Below, one piece after another: positions 39,440-48,713 of a stretch of DNA of 64,000 bases (within the stretch, counting starts at the first letter, position 1; the number at the start of each line of letters is the position of its first letter). The translations under genes were made by a program, and so were the position numbers. A model generated the notes under the pieces. That model saw only the letters and a program-made list of their open reading frames with translations, was not told the DNA's origin and made no database searches. The DNA is taken from contig NZ_SDLT01000011.1 in assembly GCF_004522235.1 (NCBI RefSeq), forward strand, positions 62,001 through 126,000. Direction: 5' to 3'. This DNA is from Amycolatopsis nivea. GTDB lineage: Bacteria > Actinomycetota > Actinomycetes > Mycobacteriales > Pseudonocardiaceae.

Positions 39440-40389
39440 AGCGGCAGCAGCGATCCAGTGCGCTTCACCGTGCGGACTACGGGGGCGGTTTCCATTTGCT
39501 GGATCCCGTCGAGTGCTCCGACGCGTTCGGTGAGGTATTCGTACAGGTGCGTCGCGTTTCGGCAGGCGATCGCGGCGACCAGGTTCGCCGGGCCGGTGGT
39601 GACTGCGGCGAATTGCACCTCTTCGTGTTCCGCCAAGGCACTTGCCACCGAGGTGACGACTGAGGGGCGGACGATCATCCACAGTCGCGCTTCTGCCTGA
39701 AAACCCAAGGCGCGCAGGGAAATATCCAGCTGATACGACAGCACCCCGGCTCGGCGGAGGGTTTCGATCCGGCGCTTCACGGTCGACTCGGACAGGCCGG
39801 ACGCGGCGGCCAGTTCGCCGTAGCTGGCGCGGCCGTCGTCGGCCAAGACTTGCACTAACTGCAGGTCGGCGTCGTCGAAGGTGATCTCTTCGGTGGGGTC
39901 GACTGGGACTTGCAGCGCGGCGATCTGTTGGTCGGACAAGGCCGACCACCGGCCTAGGCGCGTGAACCCGTGCAGCATCTGATGCGCGGACACGGACGTG
40001 ATCCGGCTGCTCCGCGGGAGTTTGTCGAGCAGCAGCACGTCGGGTTCATCCACAATGGACGACTGCGTCGTGCACGCGATTTCCGTGCCGCCGGACAGCA
40101 AATGGACCCAAAACGTATCCGGGCGCTTGGCGAGCGCCGTCGCGATCGGGAGGCCGGACGCGGGCGCGCAGGCGAATCGGACCGTCCACAGTGCGTACCC
40201 GAGTCTCGCGCTCGCGACCGCGCCGACTACCCGGAGCACCCCGGCCTGTCGCAACCGCCGGTAGCGCCTGCCGATGGTGTTCTCCGAAACGCCGAGCACG
40301 TCGGCGATCCGCGCGAAAGCGGCGCGGCCGTCGAGATCCAGCGCGTGGATCAGCTGGCGGTCCACGGAGTCCAGCGTGACGGGTTTCAT
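39436..40389 (-). CDS. Lrp/AsnC-family regulator with two fused units
   Basis: A 317-residue protein from ATG 40389. It carries two Lrp units in tandem: HTH (DLDGRAAFARIADVLGVSEN, about 15-34) with a first RAM-like domain, then a second HTH (LADDGRASYGELAAASGLSE, about 182-201) and RAM domain with PANLVAAIACRNATHLYEYL. Lrp proteins sense amino acids or other small ligands. The double form is common in actinobacteria. It is divergent from an MFS exporter gene, its likely target. Confidence 0.92.
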   Translation of the reverse strand: MKPVTLDSVDRQLIHALDLDGRAAFARIADVLGVSENTIGRRYRRLRQAGVLRVVGAVASARLGYALWTVRFACAPASGLPIATALAKRPDTFWVHLLSGGTEIACTTQSSIVDEPDVLLLDKLPRSSRITSVSAHQMLHGFTRLGRWSALSDQQIAALQVPVDPTEEITFDDADLQLVQVLADDGRASYGELAAASGLSESTVKRRIETLRRAGVLSYQLDISLRALGFQAEARLWMIVRPSVVTSVASALAEHEEVQFAAVTTGPANLVAAIACRNATHLYEYLTERVGALDGIQQMETAPVVRTVKRTGSLLPL

Positions 40390-40491
40390 CACTTCACGGT
40401 AGTTGATGACGGGATCCGCCACCAAAGGCCAGTTTGCTTGAGGCGCGCCGACAGCGAGATCACTCTTCGGGGAAAGAGAAAGGGATCTGTG

Positions 40492-41835
40492 ATGCGCAAA
40501 TGGGGGCCGTTGGCGGCGATCTGCCTCGGGTCGTTCATGTTGATCCTCGACACCACCGTGGTGACGGTTGCGTTGCCGGAGATGGCACGCGGGCTGGGAG
40601 CATCGCTGGCCAGCCTGCAATGGGTGGTCAACAGCTACACCTTGGTACTCGCCATTCTCGCGTTGAGCGCGGGCGCGATCGGCGACATCGTAGGGCAGCG
40701 CCGGGTGTTCGTCGGTTCGGTTGCGTTGTTCGCGGTGGCGTCGCTGGGATGTGCGCTCTCGCCGAATGTCGGCGTGCTGATTGGCGCGCGGGCGGTGCAA
40801 GGGATCGGCGGCGCGGCGATGATGGTGGCTGCGATGTCGTTGCTGGGAGCCAATTACGCGGGCAAGGAGCGAGGTGCCGCGTTCGGGACGTGGACGGCGG
40901 TGCTCGGTGGCGCTGGTGCGGCGGGCCCGTTTCTCGGTGGCGTTTTGACGCAGTGGGCGGGGTGGCAGGCGATATTCTTTCTCAATTTGCCGTTGAGCGT
41001 GCTGACTCTGCTGCTGACCCGGAAGTATCTGGCCGAGGCACCGAAACGACCGGCTGGCACCCGGATCGACTTCGGTGGCATGCTGGCTTTCGGAGTCGGT
41101 TCGGGTGCGGTGATCTACGCGTTGATCCAGCATGCGTGGCCGGTGTTCGCTCTCGCGGCCGTGGCGTTGACAGGTTTCGTTGTGGTCGAGCGACGAGTGA
41201 AGCACCCGATGCTCGATCTCGCACTGTTCCGCCGGGCATCATTCGTGACAGTGCTGGTCGTGGTTGTCGCGAGTTCTTTCGTATTCGCCTGCCTGGTTTA
41301 CGTGTCGATCTGGCTGCAAACCGCGGTACACCTCAGCCCGACCGAGGCTGGGCTTGCGCTGATTCCGTTGGCGGCAACGTCTTTTCTCGCCTCGATCCTG
41401 ATCGGCAAGCGGCTGCACGCGGTTTCGCCGGGCATCGTGCTCGGGCTCGGGGCCCTGCTGGCGGCTGCGGGCTGCGGCCTGGAGTGGATGCTGCTCGACC
41501 GCGATTCGACGTGGCTCAGCCTGCTGCCCGGGCTGATCGTGACCGGCGCTGGGATGGGGATCGCCGGACCTGCGGGCAGCACCGCGATTCTCAGCGCGGT
41601 TCCTGGGGACCGCGCGGGGATGGCGTCCGGTGCCATGGCTACGTTCCGGCAGCTCGGCCAGACGCTCGGCGTCGCCGTGCTCGGGCTGGTTTACGCCGCC
41701 GACCTCGGCGACGTCTTCCTGGTCACCGCCGGGCTCAGTCTCGTCGCCGCCGTGCTCAGCTGCCTTGTGCTGCCTCGAAACAATGCCGGTGCGCCGTCGC
41801 GAACTCGCGGAAGTTCCGTGGCCGCTGGCCGGTGA
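40492..41835 (+). CDS. DHA2/EmrB-like MFS drug exporter
   Basis: A 447-residue permease from ATG 40492 after GAAAGGG (a GTG directly before it is also possible). The helix-1 motif LDTTVVTVALPEMARGL, motif A GDIVGQRRVF and motif C in GGAGAAGPFLGGVL mark a drug:H+ antiporter. The usual 14-helix form has about 480-500 residues, so this is a short member. It probably responds to the divergent double-Lrp regulator. Its last 80 bases overlap the NmrA-like gene on the other strand. Confidence 0.9.
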   Translation: MRKWGPLAAICLGSFMLILDTTVVTVALPEMARGLGASLASLQWVVNSYTLVLAILALSAGAIGDIVGQRRVFVGSVALFAVASLGCALSPNVGVLIGARAVQGIGGAAMMVAAMSLLGANYAGKERGAAFGTWTAVLGGAGAAGPFLGGVLTQWAGWQAIFFLNLPLSVLTLLLTRKYLAEAPKRPAGTRIDFGGMLAFGVGSGAVIYALIQHAWPVFALAAVALTGFVVVERRVKHPMLDLALFRRASFVTVLVVVVASSFVFACLVYVSIWLQTAVHLSPTEAGLALIPLAATSFLASILIGKRLHAVSPGIVLGLGALLAAAGCGLEWMLLDRDSTWLSLLPGLIVTGAGMGIAGPAGSTAILSAVPGDRAGMASGAMATFRQLGQTLGVAVLGLVYAADLGDVFLVTAGLSLVAAVLSCLVLPRNNAGAPSRTRGSSVAAGR

Positions 41836-42625
41836 TGTCCTCGACTGTGGACGTCACGGTTTCCGCGCCGCCGTCCAGGTACGTATTGCACACCTCGACC
41901 AGCGCCTTGGCGTGGAACGAGGACATGCCGGCTTCGGCCAGCGCGGAAAGTGCTTGCTCGTTCGACATTCCGCGGTACGTGATCGGACGGCCGAGCACTT
42001 CGGACAGCACTGCCGCGGCCTCGTCATACGTCAGCGCTTCGGGACCGCTGAGCGTGTACGCTTTGCCTGCGTGACCGTCCTCGGTCAGTGCCCGAAACGC
42101 TACGCGGGCAATGTCTTCGGCGTCTACAAAGGCGATCGGACCGCGGATCAGCGGGCTGGCGAAGAAATTCCCGGACCGGATGGTTCCGGCCCAGTTTCCC
42201 GAGAACGCTTGAAGATAGAAGTTCGCCCGGAGAAAGGTCCAGGACAGCGGCGAGGTTTCCAGCATCCGCTCGACGGGACGGTGCAGCCGGGCGATCGGGG
42301 TGAGTTCCTCGTCCGCCCGCCACAGCGACTGTTTCACCACGTGCGAGACCCCGGCGGACACGGCGGCTTCGACCACATTGGACTCGTTGCCGGTCTGTCC
42401 GGGGCTCATCGCACCCAGCAAGAAAACCTTCGACACTCCGGCCAGCGCCGGTTGCACGCTAGCCGGATCGGACATTTCGACGGTGACCGCGTCGATTCCG
42501 TCCGCGGTGGCTTTCTGTGCTTTCTCCGCGGAATGGTAAGCGGCCCGGAACGGCACCTCGGCCGCGCGCAACTGCTTGACCAGCGCCGATCCCACGTTGC
42601 CGCTCGCACCCGTCACCAGGATCAT
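41756..42625 (-). CDS. NmrA/SDR-type NAD(P)-binding protein
   Basis: A 289-residue atypical short-chain dehydrogenase with the nucleotide motif VTGASGNVGSALVKQL at the start, FLRANFYLQAF in the middle and GKAYTLSGPEALTYDEAA late, as in NmrA/QorB-like NAD(P)H quinone or azo reductases. No YxxxK catalytic pair is evident, which fits the NmrA subgroup. It converges with the MFS gene with an unusually long 80-base overlap (41756-41835), so both products share DNA at their C-termini. Confidence 0.9.
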   Translation of the reverse strand: MILVTGASGNVGSALVKQLRAAEVPFRAAYHSAEKAQKATADGIDAVTVEMSDPASVQPALAGVSKVFLLGAMSPGQTGNESNVVEAAVSAGVSHVVKQSLWRADEELTPIARLHRPVERMLETSPLSWTFLRANFYLQAFSGNWAGTIRSGNFFASPLIRGPIAFVDAEDIARVAFRALTEDGHAGKAYTLSGPEALTYDEAAAVLSEVLGRPITYRGMSNEQALSALAEAGMSSFHAKALVEVCNTYLDGGAETVTSTVEDITGQRPRNFREFATAHRHCFEAAQGS

Positions 42626-42686
42626 GCGCTCCGCCTTCGCGCGTCGGGGGCGTGTAGGCGATTCAGTGTAGTGGATCAGCGGACGG

Positions 42687-43187
42687 CTATCCGGCGTTCG
42701 CTTCCGCTCGCCGCTGCACCAGTTCCTCGACCGCGGACGGCAGCGTGGTGTCGAAGTCGATGAGCTTCGCCCAAGTCGGCGTGACGACGATGCGGACCAT
42801 GCCGTCCGCGTACAGGGAGCGGACTTCGGCTTCCCATTCGACGCGCTGTTCCGCCGTCATCTCGTAGGTGCCGTTGATCTGGAGGAACTCGTCGGGGATG
42901 TGGTCGACGTAGTCGAGTTCGGCGCGGCCGCGGACGAGCAGGATCTTCGGCGGGTGCGACTCGGTGTCGATGGTCAGCGCGACCATCGGGTTCGCCCGCA
43001 GCGCAGGCAGTTTCGGCGCGTTCTTGGTGGTGCACAGGACGACCTCGGTGCCGTTCCAGGTAAACGAGATCGGGACGCTGCGCGGAGTGCCGTCCTTCGC
43101 CACGTAGGCGAGCCGGGTGATGTCGCGGGCGAGCAGTTCACGGCTGAGCGGGCGGTTCAGGACTTCGGCGACTTCCTGCGGTTCCAT
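42687..43187 (-). CDS. PPOX-class flavin/F420-binding protein
   Basis: A 166-residue split-barrel protein of the pyridoxamine 5'-phosphate oxidase family. TRLAYVAKDGTPRSVPISFTW (shown in part: VAKDGTPRSVPI) starts the barrel, followed by VVLCTTKNAPKLPALRANP, the phosphate-binding strand-helix. The ATG at 43187 follows AAGGAGACC. Family members bind FMN or F420 and reduce small molecules. Substrate unknown. Confidence 0.88.
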   Translation of the reverse strand: MEPQEVAEVLNRPLSRELLARDITRLAYVAKDGTPRSVPISFTWNGTEVVLCTTKNAPKLPALRANPMVALTIDTESHPPKILLVRGRAELDYVDHIPDEFLQINGTYEMTAEQRVEWEAEVRSLYADGMVRIVVTPTWAKLIDFDTTLPSAVEELVQRRAEANAG

Positions 43188-43504
43188 CGTGGTCTCCTTC
43201 TCGGCTTCGGTCAGGTGCTGCGGGGACGGAGCCCGGACGGCGTTCTCGACATTACCTCGACTGTGACCTGAGTCACTTTGATAACTACAACACTTGTACA
43301 ACTGCTTGACAGTTATCCGGCGGAGGACGTTGAGTACTCCGCGAGCCTGGAAACGCGATCGGCCCGGGAAGCGGGGCTGGAGGGAGTGCTTGCCATGACC
43401 ACCGCCACCCCTGGGTTAACTCTGCGTGAGCTTCGTTCTCAGCGTGTACACAGCGTGTGTGCAGAACAGTGGTCAACCATGACGCCCCGGCACCGGAAGG
43501 CCTG
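43188..43504. other. Divergent intergenic region with operator-like repeats
   Basis: Between the PPOX and LCP genes. It holds GATAACT (43280-43286) and its complement AGTTATC (43311-43317) flanking the palindrome TTGTACAA (43294-43301), and a consensus -35 TTGACA at 43306-43311 facing the LCP gene. The AT-rich cluster is the likely promoter and operator for one or both genes. Short open frames here have no natural composition. Confidence 0.5.
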
Positions 43505-44746
43505 ATGACCGACCCTCACGACAGACGTGCCGCCGTGTCCCGAAGTGCGGCGGCGCGTGGTGTCGCCGCCCGTGCCGCGGCCCGGCGGCGGCGGGTCACC
43601 GGCCGGGTCGCGCTGGCCCTCGCGGCCGCGTTGACGCTCTCGCTGACCGGCTACGGCTGGGCTGCCTACCACGGTGTCGTGTCCGGGCTGCAGGTTTCCG
43701 ACGTGCTCGACGGGCAGTCGACCTCCAGCGGCGGCGACACCAACATCCTCGTCATGGGCCTCGATTCGCGGCTCGACGAGAACGGCAACCCGCTGCCGAA
43801 GGACATCTACAACTCGCTGCACGCCGGGGATCAGCAGGACGGCGGCTACAACGCGAATGTGCTGATGTTGCTGCACGTTCCCGGCGACGGCGGCAGGGCG
43901 ACGTCGATCTCGATCCCGCGCGACGATTACGTTCCGCTGGCGGGCTGTCCGGACAACGTGTGCCAGGGCAAGATCAAACAGGCCTACGGGCTGGCGTTCG
44001 ACGAAAAGGCCAAACAGCTCGTCTCGCAGAATGTCACCGACAAATCCCAGCGCGAGCAGCGAGCCCGGGACGCGGGCCGCCGGGCGGAAATCGACACCGT
44101 GCGGAAATTCCTCGGCGGCGTCCCGATCGACCATTTCGTCGAGGTCACCCTCGTGGCGTTCTTCGAGATCGCCCAGGTAGTCCAGCCGATCACGGTGTGC
44201 CTCAACGAGGACACCCAGGACAGCTATTCGGGTGCGAATTTCCACGCCGGCCAGCAGGAGATCAGCGCCGAACAGGCCGTCGAATTCGTCCGGCAGCGCC
44301 GCGACAACGTGCATCCAGCGCTCAATTTCACCGATCTCGACCGCGAACGCAGACAACAGGCTTTCATCTCTTCGCTGGCCTATCAGCTCAAACAGGGCGG
44401 TACCTTCACGAACCCGGCGAAACTCCAAGGGATCCTGGATGTCGCGAAGCAGAACACCGCGGTCGACAGCGGGCTGGACCTGCTCGCGCTCGCGAAGCAA
44501 GCGTCCAGCCTGACCGGCGGGAATGTCAGTTTCGTTACCCTTCCGGTCGACCATTTCGGCAAGAGCCCGTCCGGCGAAGACGTCAACTTCGTGAATACCG
44601 GGCAAATCCAGTCACTGGTCGCGCAACTGCTCAGCGGCGCTCCGGTGCCGACACCGGCTGCGTATGTGCGCCCGATGACGCACAGCAGCGGCGTTCCCGC
44701 TCCCCCGCCGGCGTTGAGCGGGGGCGGAATCCCTTGTGTGAAATAG
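43505..44746 (+). CDS. LytR-CpsA-Psr family cell-wall ligase
   Basis: A 413-residue protein with an Arg-rich cytoplasmic start, one membrane anchor (about 38-60) and an extracytoplasmic LCP domain. Conserved pieces: NILVMGLDSRLDENG with the polyprenyl-phosphate-binding Arg and Asp residues, GYNANVLMLLHVPGDG, ATSISIPRDDYV and AVEFVRQRRDN. LCP enzymes transfer lipid-linked glycans such as arabinogalactan to peptidoglycan. ATG 43505 follows GGAAGG; a GTG 48 bases upstream is less likely. The FtsW gene follows 111 bases downstream. Confidence 0.93.
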   Translation: MTDPHDRRAAVSRSAAARGVAARAAARRRRVTGRVALALAAALTLSLTGYGWAAYHGVVSGLQVSDVLDGQSTSSGGDTNILVMGLDSRLDENGNPLPKDIYNSLHAGDQQDGGYNANVLMLLHVPGDGGRATSISIPRDDYVPLAGCPDNVCQGKIKQAYGLAFDEKAKQLVSQNVTDKSQREQRARDAGRRAEIDTVRKFLGGVPIDHFVEVTLVAFFEIAQVVQPITVCLNEDTQDSYSGANFHAGQQEISAEQAVEFVRQRRDNVHPALNFTDLDRERRQQAFISSLAYQLKQGGTFTNPAKLQGILDVAKQNTAVDSGLDLLALAKQASSLTGGNVSFVTLPVDHFGKSPSGEDVNFVNTGQIQSLVAQLLSGAPVPTPAAYVRPMTHSSGVPAPPPALSGGGIPCVK

Positions 44747-44857
44747 CTTCAGCGGCGAATGCCCGCGCGCCGCACTATCCGATGAGGACGGTTAGGGCAT
44801 AATCGGCCCGGCGCGTTCCTTCCGCGCGCCGGAAAATCGGCGGACGGCGGTGCGCGA

Positions 44858-46174
44858 GTGGCTACGACACGGAACAGACGAACCCGGGTTCCGGTCGCGA
44901 TCGTCGGCTGGCTCTCCCGGCCGCTGGCGTCGTTCCACCTCGTGCTCGCGCTGTGCGGCCTGCTCACGCTGCTCGGCGTCATCATGGTGCTGTCGGCGTC
45001 CTCCGCGCAGCCGGGCGGCGTGTACAGCACGTTCCAGAAGCACGTCATCTTCGTCCTCATCGGCCTGGTCGCGCTGTGGGCCGGGTTGCGGATTCCGTTG
45101 CGGCGGATCAGATCCCTCTCGCCGATGCTGATGCTCGTGACGCTGGCGATGCTCACGCTCGTGCTCACCCCGCTCGGCGCGAAGGTGAACGGTGCGCAGC
45201 GGTGGTTCGCGCTGGGACCGCTGACACTGCAACCGGTCGAGGTCGCGAAGGTCGCGCTGACCCTGTGGGGCGCGCACATTCTCGTCGTCAAAGCCCGGCT
45301 GCTGCACCACTGGCGGCACCTCCTGGTGCCGCTGGTGCCGGTCGCGCTGCTGATGTTCGCGCTGGTGATGGCGCAGCCGAACCTCAGCGGGACGATCTCG
45401 CTCGGCATCGTGCTGCTTGCGCTGCTGTGGTTCTCCGGCGCGCCAGGACGGCTCTTCGCCGCGCTCCTGGCCGGCGGCGTCGGCGGGTTCGTGGTGCTCG
45501 CGCTGGTCGCGGACTACCGGCTCGCGCGCGTGCTGTCGTTCCTCTCCCCCGACGCGGACACCTCCGGTGCCGGATACCAAGCGGTGCAGGCGCAGTACGC
45601 CCTCGCCGAGGGCGGGTTGTTCGGCGTCGGGCTCGGACAGGGCGCGTCGAAGTGGAAGTACCTGCCGAACGTGCAGAACGACTTTATTTTCGCGCTGATC
45701 GGCGAGGAACTCGGTTTCCTCGGCTGCGCGGTGGTGCTGCTGCTGTTCGGTGGGCTCGCGCTGGTCGGCCTGCGGATCGCGACGCGCAACCTCGACCCGT
45801 GGATCCGCATCGTGGCCGCGACGATCACCGTGCTGCTGGTGGCGCAGGCGGCGGTCAACATCGGGTACGTGGTGAACGCGCTGCCGGTCACCGGGGTGAC
45901 GCTGCCGCTGGTGTCGTACGGCGGGACGTCGCTGATCGTGACTATGTTCCTGTTCGGCGTGCTCGCCAGTTGCGCCCGGCACGAACCCGCGGCGGTGGCG
46001 GACTTGAACCATCTCGGGCCGGGCAAGATCGGGCGGATCCTGCGGCTGCCGGTTCCGGAGCCGTACCGGCCGGTCCGGACGCCGGGGAAATCGACTCGCG
46101 CACGGCGGCCGGCCGCGGCGCCCAAACGGCGGAGGCCGCCGGAGTTGGCAGACGGGCAGCGGGCGAAACGTTAG
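44858..46174 (+). CDS. FtsW/RodA/SpoVE-family SEDS glycosyltransferase
   Basis: A 438-residue membrane protein with ten helices that polymerises peptidoglycan glycan strands from lipid II with a class B PBP. Conserved elements: GAQRWFALGPLTLQPVEVAKVAL (shown in part: ALGPLTLQPVE), MAQPNLSGTISL with the Asp-to-Asn variant of the usual QPDxG, NVQNDFIFALIGEELGF and the late VNALPVTGVTLPLVSYGGTS. The basic C-terminal tail (about 400-438) is typical of actinobacterial FtsW. It starts at GTG 44858. No murein biosynthesis genes are adjacent, so it may be an extra paralogue. Confidence 0.92.
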   Translation: MATTRNRRTRVPVAIVGWLSRPLASFHLVLALCGLLTLLGVIMVLSASSAQPGGVYSTFQKHVIFVLIGLVALWAGLRIPLRRIRSLSPMLMLVTLAMLTLVLTPLGAKVNGAQRWFALGPLTLQPVEVAKVALTLWGAHILVVKARLLHHWRHLLVPLVPVALLMFALVMAQPNLSGTISLGIVLLALLWFSGAPGRLFAALLAGGVGGFVVLALVADYRLARVLSFLSPDADTSGAGYQAVQAQYALAEGGLFGVGLGQGASKWKYLPNVQNDFIFALIGEELGFLGCAVVLLLFGGLALVGLRIATRNLDPWIRIVAATITVLLVAQAAVNIGYVVNALPVTGVTLPLVSYGGTSLIVTMFLFGVLASCARHEPAAVADLNHLGPGKIGRILRLPVPEPYRPVRTPGKSTRARRPAAAPKRRRPPELADGQRAKR

Positions 46175-46479
46175 GGCAGCGCCCGGAGGTGCTGGACCTC
46201 CGGTGCGGGGATCGAGCGGGACAGGTATCTCTCGTCCAACGGCCGGACCCGCGCACGCAGCTCGCGGGAAGCGTTGCGCGGCAACCGATGCAACGCCTGG
46301 CCTAACCGGGCCCGCGCGGACACTGGATCAGTCGCCGGACCGTACTCGGCGTAGTACGGAACGTGGTCTTCCGGCGGGTGCCGGTCCAGCTGCCGGTACG
46401 AGGGATGGACAAACCGCGGGCCAGGCTGAGGGTAGGGCGACTCGCGGCCCCGGAGCTGCGACGGGCGCCTACGCGGCAT
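46171..46479 (-). CDS. Hypothetical Pro/Arg/Tyr-rich protein
   Basis: A 102-residue frame from ATG 46479, overlapping the FtsW gene end by 4 bases on the opposite strand. It is basic and rich in Pro and Tyr (PQPGPRFVHPSYRQLDRHPP, PYYAEYGPATDPVSARARLG), with no membrane segment. The composition is natural and it lies 39 bases after the ATPase gene stop, so it may belong to that operon. Function unknown. Confidence 0.5.
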   Translation of the reverse strand: MPRRRPSQLRGRESPYPQPGPRFVHPSYRQLDRHPPEDHVPYYAEYGPATDPVSARARLGQALHRLPRNASRELRARVRPLDERYLSRSIPAPEVQHLRALP

Positions 46480-46518
46480 GGCCCTTTCTGATCGGCATAC
46501 CGGCAATCCTGCCAGGCT

Positions 46519-47685
46519 TTACCGTTTCGGCCAATGCCAAGCCGGTTGGTCCAGCCGTCCCTGCCCGGCGACCACCGTCGCGCCGAAGTCCTTCTCCAGT
46601 TCCAGTACCGAGGCGTCCTCGAGAAACCGGACCAGCAGCTGGGAGTGCGAAACCACCAGCAGCTGCGTCTTCTTCGCCGCCGCGGTGATCAACGCGGCCA
46701 ACGCCGGCAGCAGGTCCGGGTGCAGGCTGGTTTCCGGTTCGTTCAGGACGAGCAGCTCCGGCGGGCGCGGGCTGAGCAGCGCCGCGGCCCACAGCAGGTA
46801 GCGCAGGGTGCCGTCGGAGAGTTCGGCGGCGCTGAGCGGGCGCAGCAGGCCGTGCTGGTGGAAGCGGAGGTCGAAGCGGCCGTCGGCGGTGGCTACTTCG
46901 ACGGACGAGCCGGGGAAGGCGTCGTCGATCGCGGTGGTCAGGGCGTCGGCGTCGGTGGATTCCTGGATGGTGCGCAGGGCCGCGGCCAGGTCGCCGCCGT
47001 CGTGGTCCAACGCCCAGGTGCGGGTGCCAATGCGGCTTTGCCTACCCGGGGCGTCGGCGTCGGTGCGGAAGTGGTCGTAGAACCGCCACGCGCGGACTCG
47101 GTCGCGGACGATCAGGAGTTCCGGGCACCGGCGCGGGTCGGCGAATTCGCTCAACATGCTGTCGGTGAGGGCGATCGAGTGGCCGCCTTCAGCCCAGGAG
47201 CCGGACTCGTCGCGGATGCGGACCCGGGTGCCGGAGCGGTCGGCCAGCAGCGCGGACGGGCGCAGTATCGGGCCGTGCCAGACGCATTCGCGTTTGTATT
47301 CCGGGTCCAGGTTGAAGGCCGTCGGATGGCGTTCGCGACTGGGCACGGGCAGGCCGAAGTCCAATGCGTAGCCGAATTCGTCGCCGGAGAAGCCGAGCCG
47401 CAAACCGACCGCGGTGGTGCGCTGCAAGGGCTGCACCGGCGACCGGCCCTCGCGGACAGCCCGGCCGATCTTCTCCGGACCTGCCCACAGCGTCGACGGC
47501 AGACCGCCTTCTCCGGCGAGAGCGGCGACCGCGCCGTTGCGTCCCGCGTCGGCCAGCAGCCGCAGCGCGCGGTACAGGCTGGACTTGCCGGTGCCGTTCG
47601 CGCCGACGATCACGGTCAGCTGTGACAACGGCAGCACCAGGTCTCGCAGCGAGCGGTAGTTCTGGATCGCCAGGGTGGTCAGCAC
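46519..47685 (-). CDS. AAA/RecF-like ATPase
   Basis: A 388-residue ATPase of the SMC/OLD-like group. The N-terminus has IQNYRSLRDLVL and Walker A VGANGTGKSSLYR (about 26-38). The C-terminal part has LSDGTLRYLLWAAAL (ABC-like signature), Walker B ELLVLNEPETSLHPDLLPAL and the switch His in LLVVSHSQLLVRFL. No nuclease (Toprim) domain is attached. GTG 47685 follows GGAGG and overlaps the sigma factor end by 7 bases, so the two are coupled. DNA repair, phage defence or signalling roles are all possible. Confidence 0.85.
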   Translation of the reverse strand: MLTTLAIQNYRSLRDLVLPLSQLTVIVGANGTGKSSLYRALRLLADAGRNGAVAALAGEGGLPSTLWAGPEKIGRAVREGRSPVQPLQRTTAVGLRLGFSGDEFGYALDFGLPVPSRERHPTAFNLDPEYKRECVWHGPILRPSALLADRSGTRVRIRDESGSWAEGGHSIALTDSMLSEFADPRRCPELLIVRDRVRAWRFYDHFRTDADAPGRQSRIGTRTWALDHDGGDLAAALRTIQESTDADALTTAIDDAFPGSSVEVATADGRFDLRFHQHGLLRPLSAAELSDGTLRYLLWAAALLSPRPPELLVLNEPETSLHPDLLPALAALITAAAKKTQLLVVSHSQLLVRFLEDASVLELEKDFGATVVAGQGRLDQPAWHWPKR

Positions 47686-48647
47686 ACCTTCACCTCCGCG
47701 GGCAGGCCGAAGCGCGGGAACAACTCGGGTTCGAGGAACCAGGTGACGGTGCGGATTCGGTCGCCCCACAGCGCGAGGACGAGGATTCCGGCGGGATGCC
47801 CGACTGTTCCGTCGGGTTCCGTGAGGTAGCAGGCGAAGGCGGGGTGGGTGTTGGCGCGCGTTGGAAGAAGACGGAACCGTCGGGTGCCACGCCACTGCCC
47901 GAACATCGCGAGGAACGCCGTGACAGCTTCGCGGCCGACGTATTCGTGCGGCGCGGGCGGCATGGCGAGCCAGCCGTCGTCGGTCAGGAGGGCGACCACG
48001 CCGTCGACGTCTCCCTCGCTGAACGCGTCCGCGAACCGTTGCGCGATCTCCCGTTCCCGCGGTGCTGGCGGGGCGGGTTCGACGGTCTGCCGCAGCTGGG
48101 CTCGCGCGCGTTGCAGAGCGCCTTTGACCGCGGTGGAGCTGGTCTCCAGCATGTCCGCGACCTCGGCGGTCGAATAGTCGAGCACATCGCGGAGCAGGAG
48201 GACGGCGGCCTGGCGCGGCGGGAGTTTCTGCAGGGCCGCGACGAACGCCAGCTCGAACGTTTCCTTGGCGCTGTACTGCGCGGCGGGGTCGTCGGGCGCG
48301 GGCTGCAGCCAGGTCACCTCGGTGCGGCGCGTGGGCTCGGTCGGGGTGAACGGCGGCGAAGGCTCGGCCGGGACGCGACGGCCGGCGTCGCGCAGGGCGT
48401 TGAGGCAGCGGTTGGTGGCGATCCGGTACAGCCAGGAGCGCACCGAGGCGCGACCGGCGTAGCCGTCGAGCCCGCGCCAGGCAGCGAGGAGGGTCTCTTG
48501 CAGGAGGTCTTCGGCGTCCGTGAGGGAGCCGAGGATGCGGTAACAGTGCACTTGCAGCTCGTGCCGGTAGGGCTCGACCAGCTCGCGGAAGGCGCGCGCG
48601 TCTCCGGCGCGTGCGCGATCGAGGATGTCCTGGCCCACCTTTCGCAT
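47679..48647 (-). CDS. ECF sigma factor with C-terminal SnoaL-like domain
   Basis: A 322-residue sigma factor from ATG 48647. Region 2 (about 15-80) has LVEPYRHELQVHCYRILGS and DLLQETLLAAWRGLDGYAG; region 4 (about 130-185) has LPPRQAAVLLLRDVLDYSTAEVA (shown in part: LPPRQAAVLLLRDVLDYS). The last 120 residues are a SnoaL/NTF2-like fold (DAFSEGDVDGVVALL, HPAGILVLALWGDRI), which replaces an anti-sigma factor in such ECF groups (SigG/TIGR02960 type). It is divergent from a DinB-like gene 66 bases away. Confidence 0.9.
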   Translation of the reverse strand: MRKVGQDILDRARAGDARAFRELVEPYRHELQVHCYRILGSLTDAEDLLQETLLAAWRGLDGYAGRASVRSWLYRIATNRCLNALRDAGRRVPAEPSPPFTPTEPTRRTEVTWLQPAPDDPAAQYSAKETFELAFVAALQKLPPRQAAVLLLRDVLDYSTAEVADMLETSSTAVKGALQRARAQLRQTVEPAPPAPREREIAQRFADAFSEGDVDGVVALLTDDGWLAMPPAPHEYVGREAVTAFLAMFGQWRGTRRFRLLPTRANTHPAFACYLTEPDGTVGHPAGILVLALWGDRIRTVTWFLEPELFPRFGLPAEVKVC

Positions 48648-48713
48648 CCTGCCATCGTTCCGTTTCCGGGGCGGGCGGTGTCTGTACTGGTGACCCCTGA
48701 GAAAGGCGAAACG

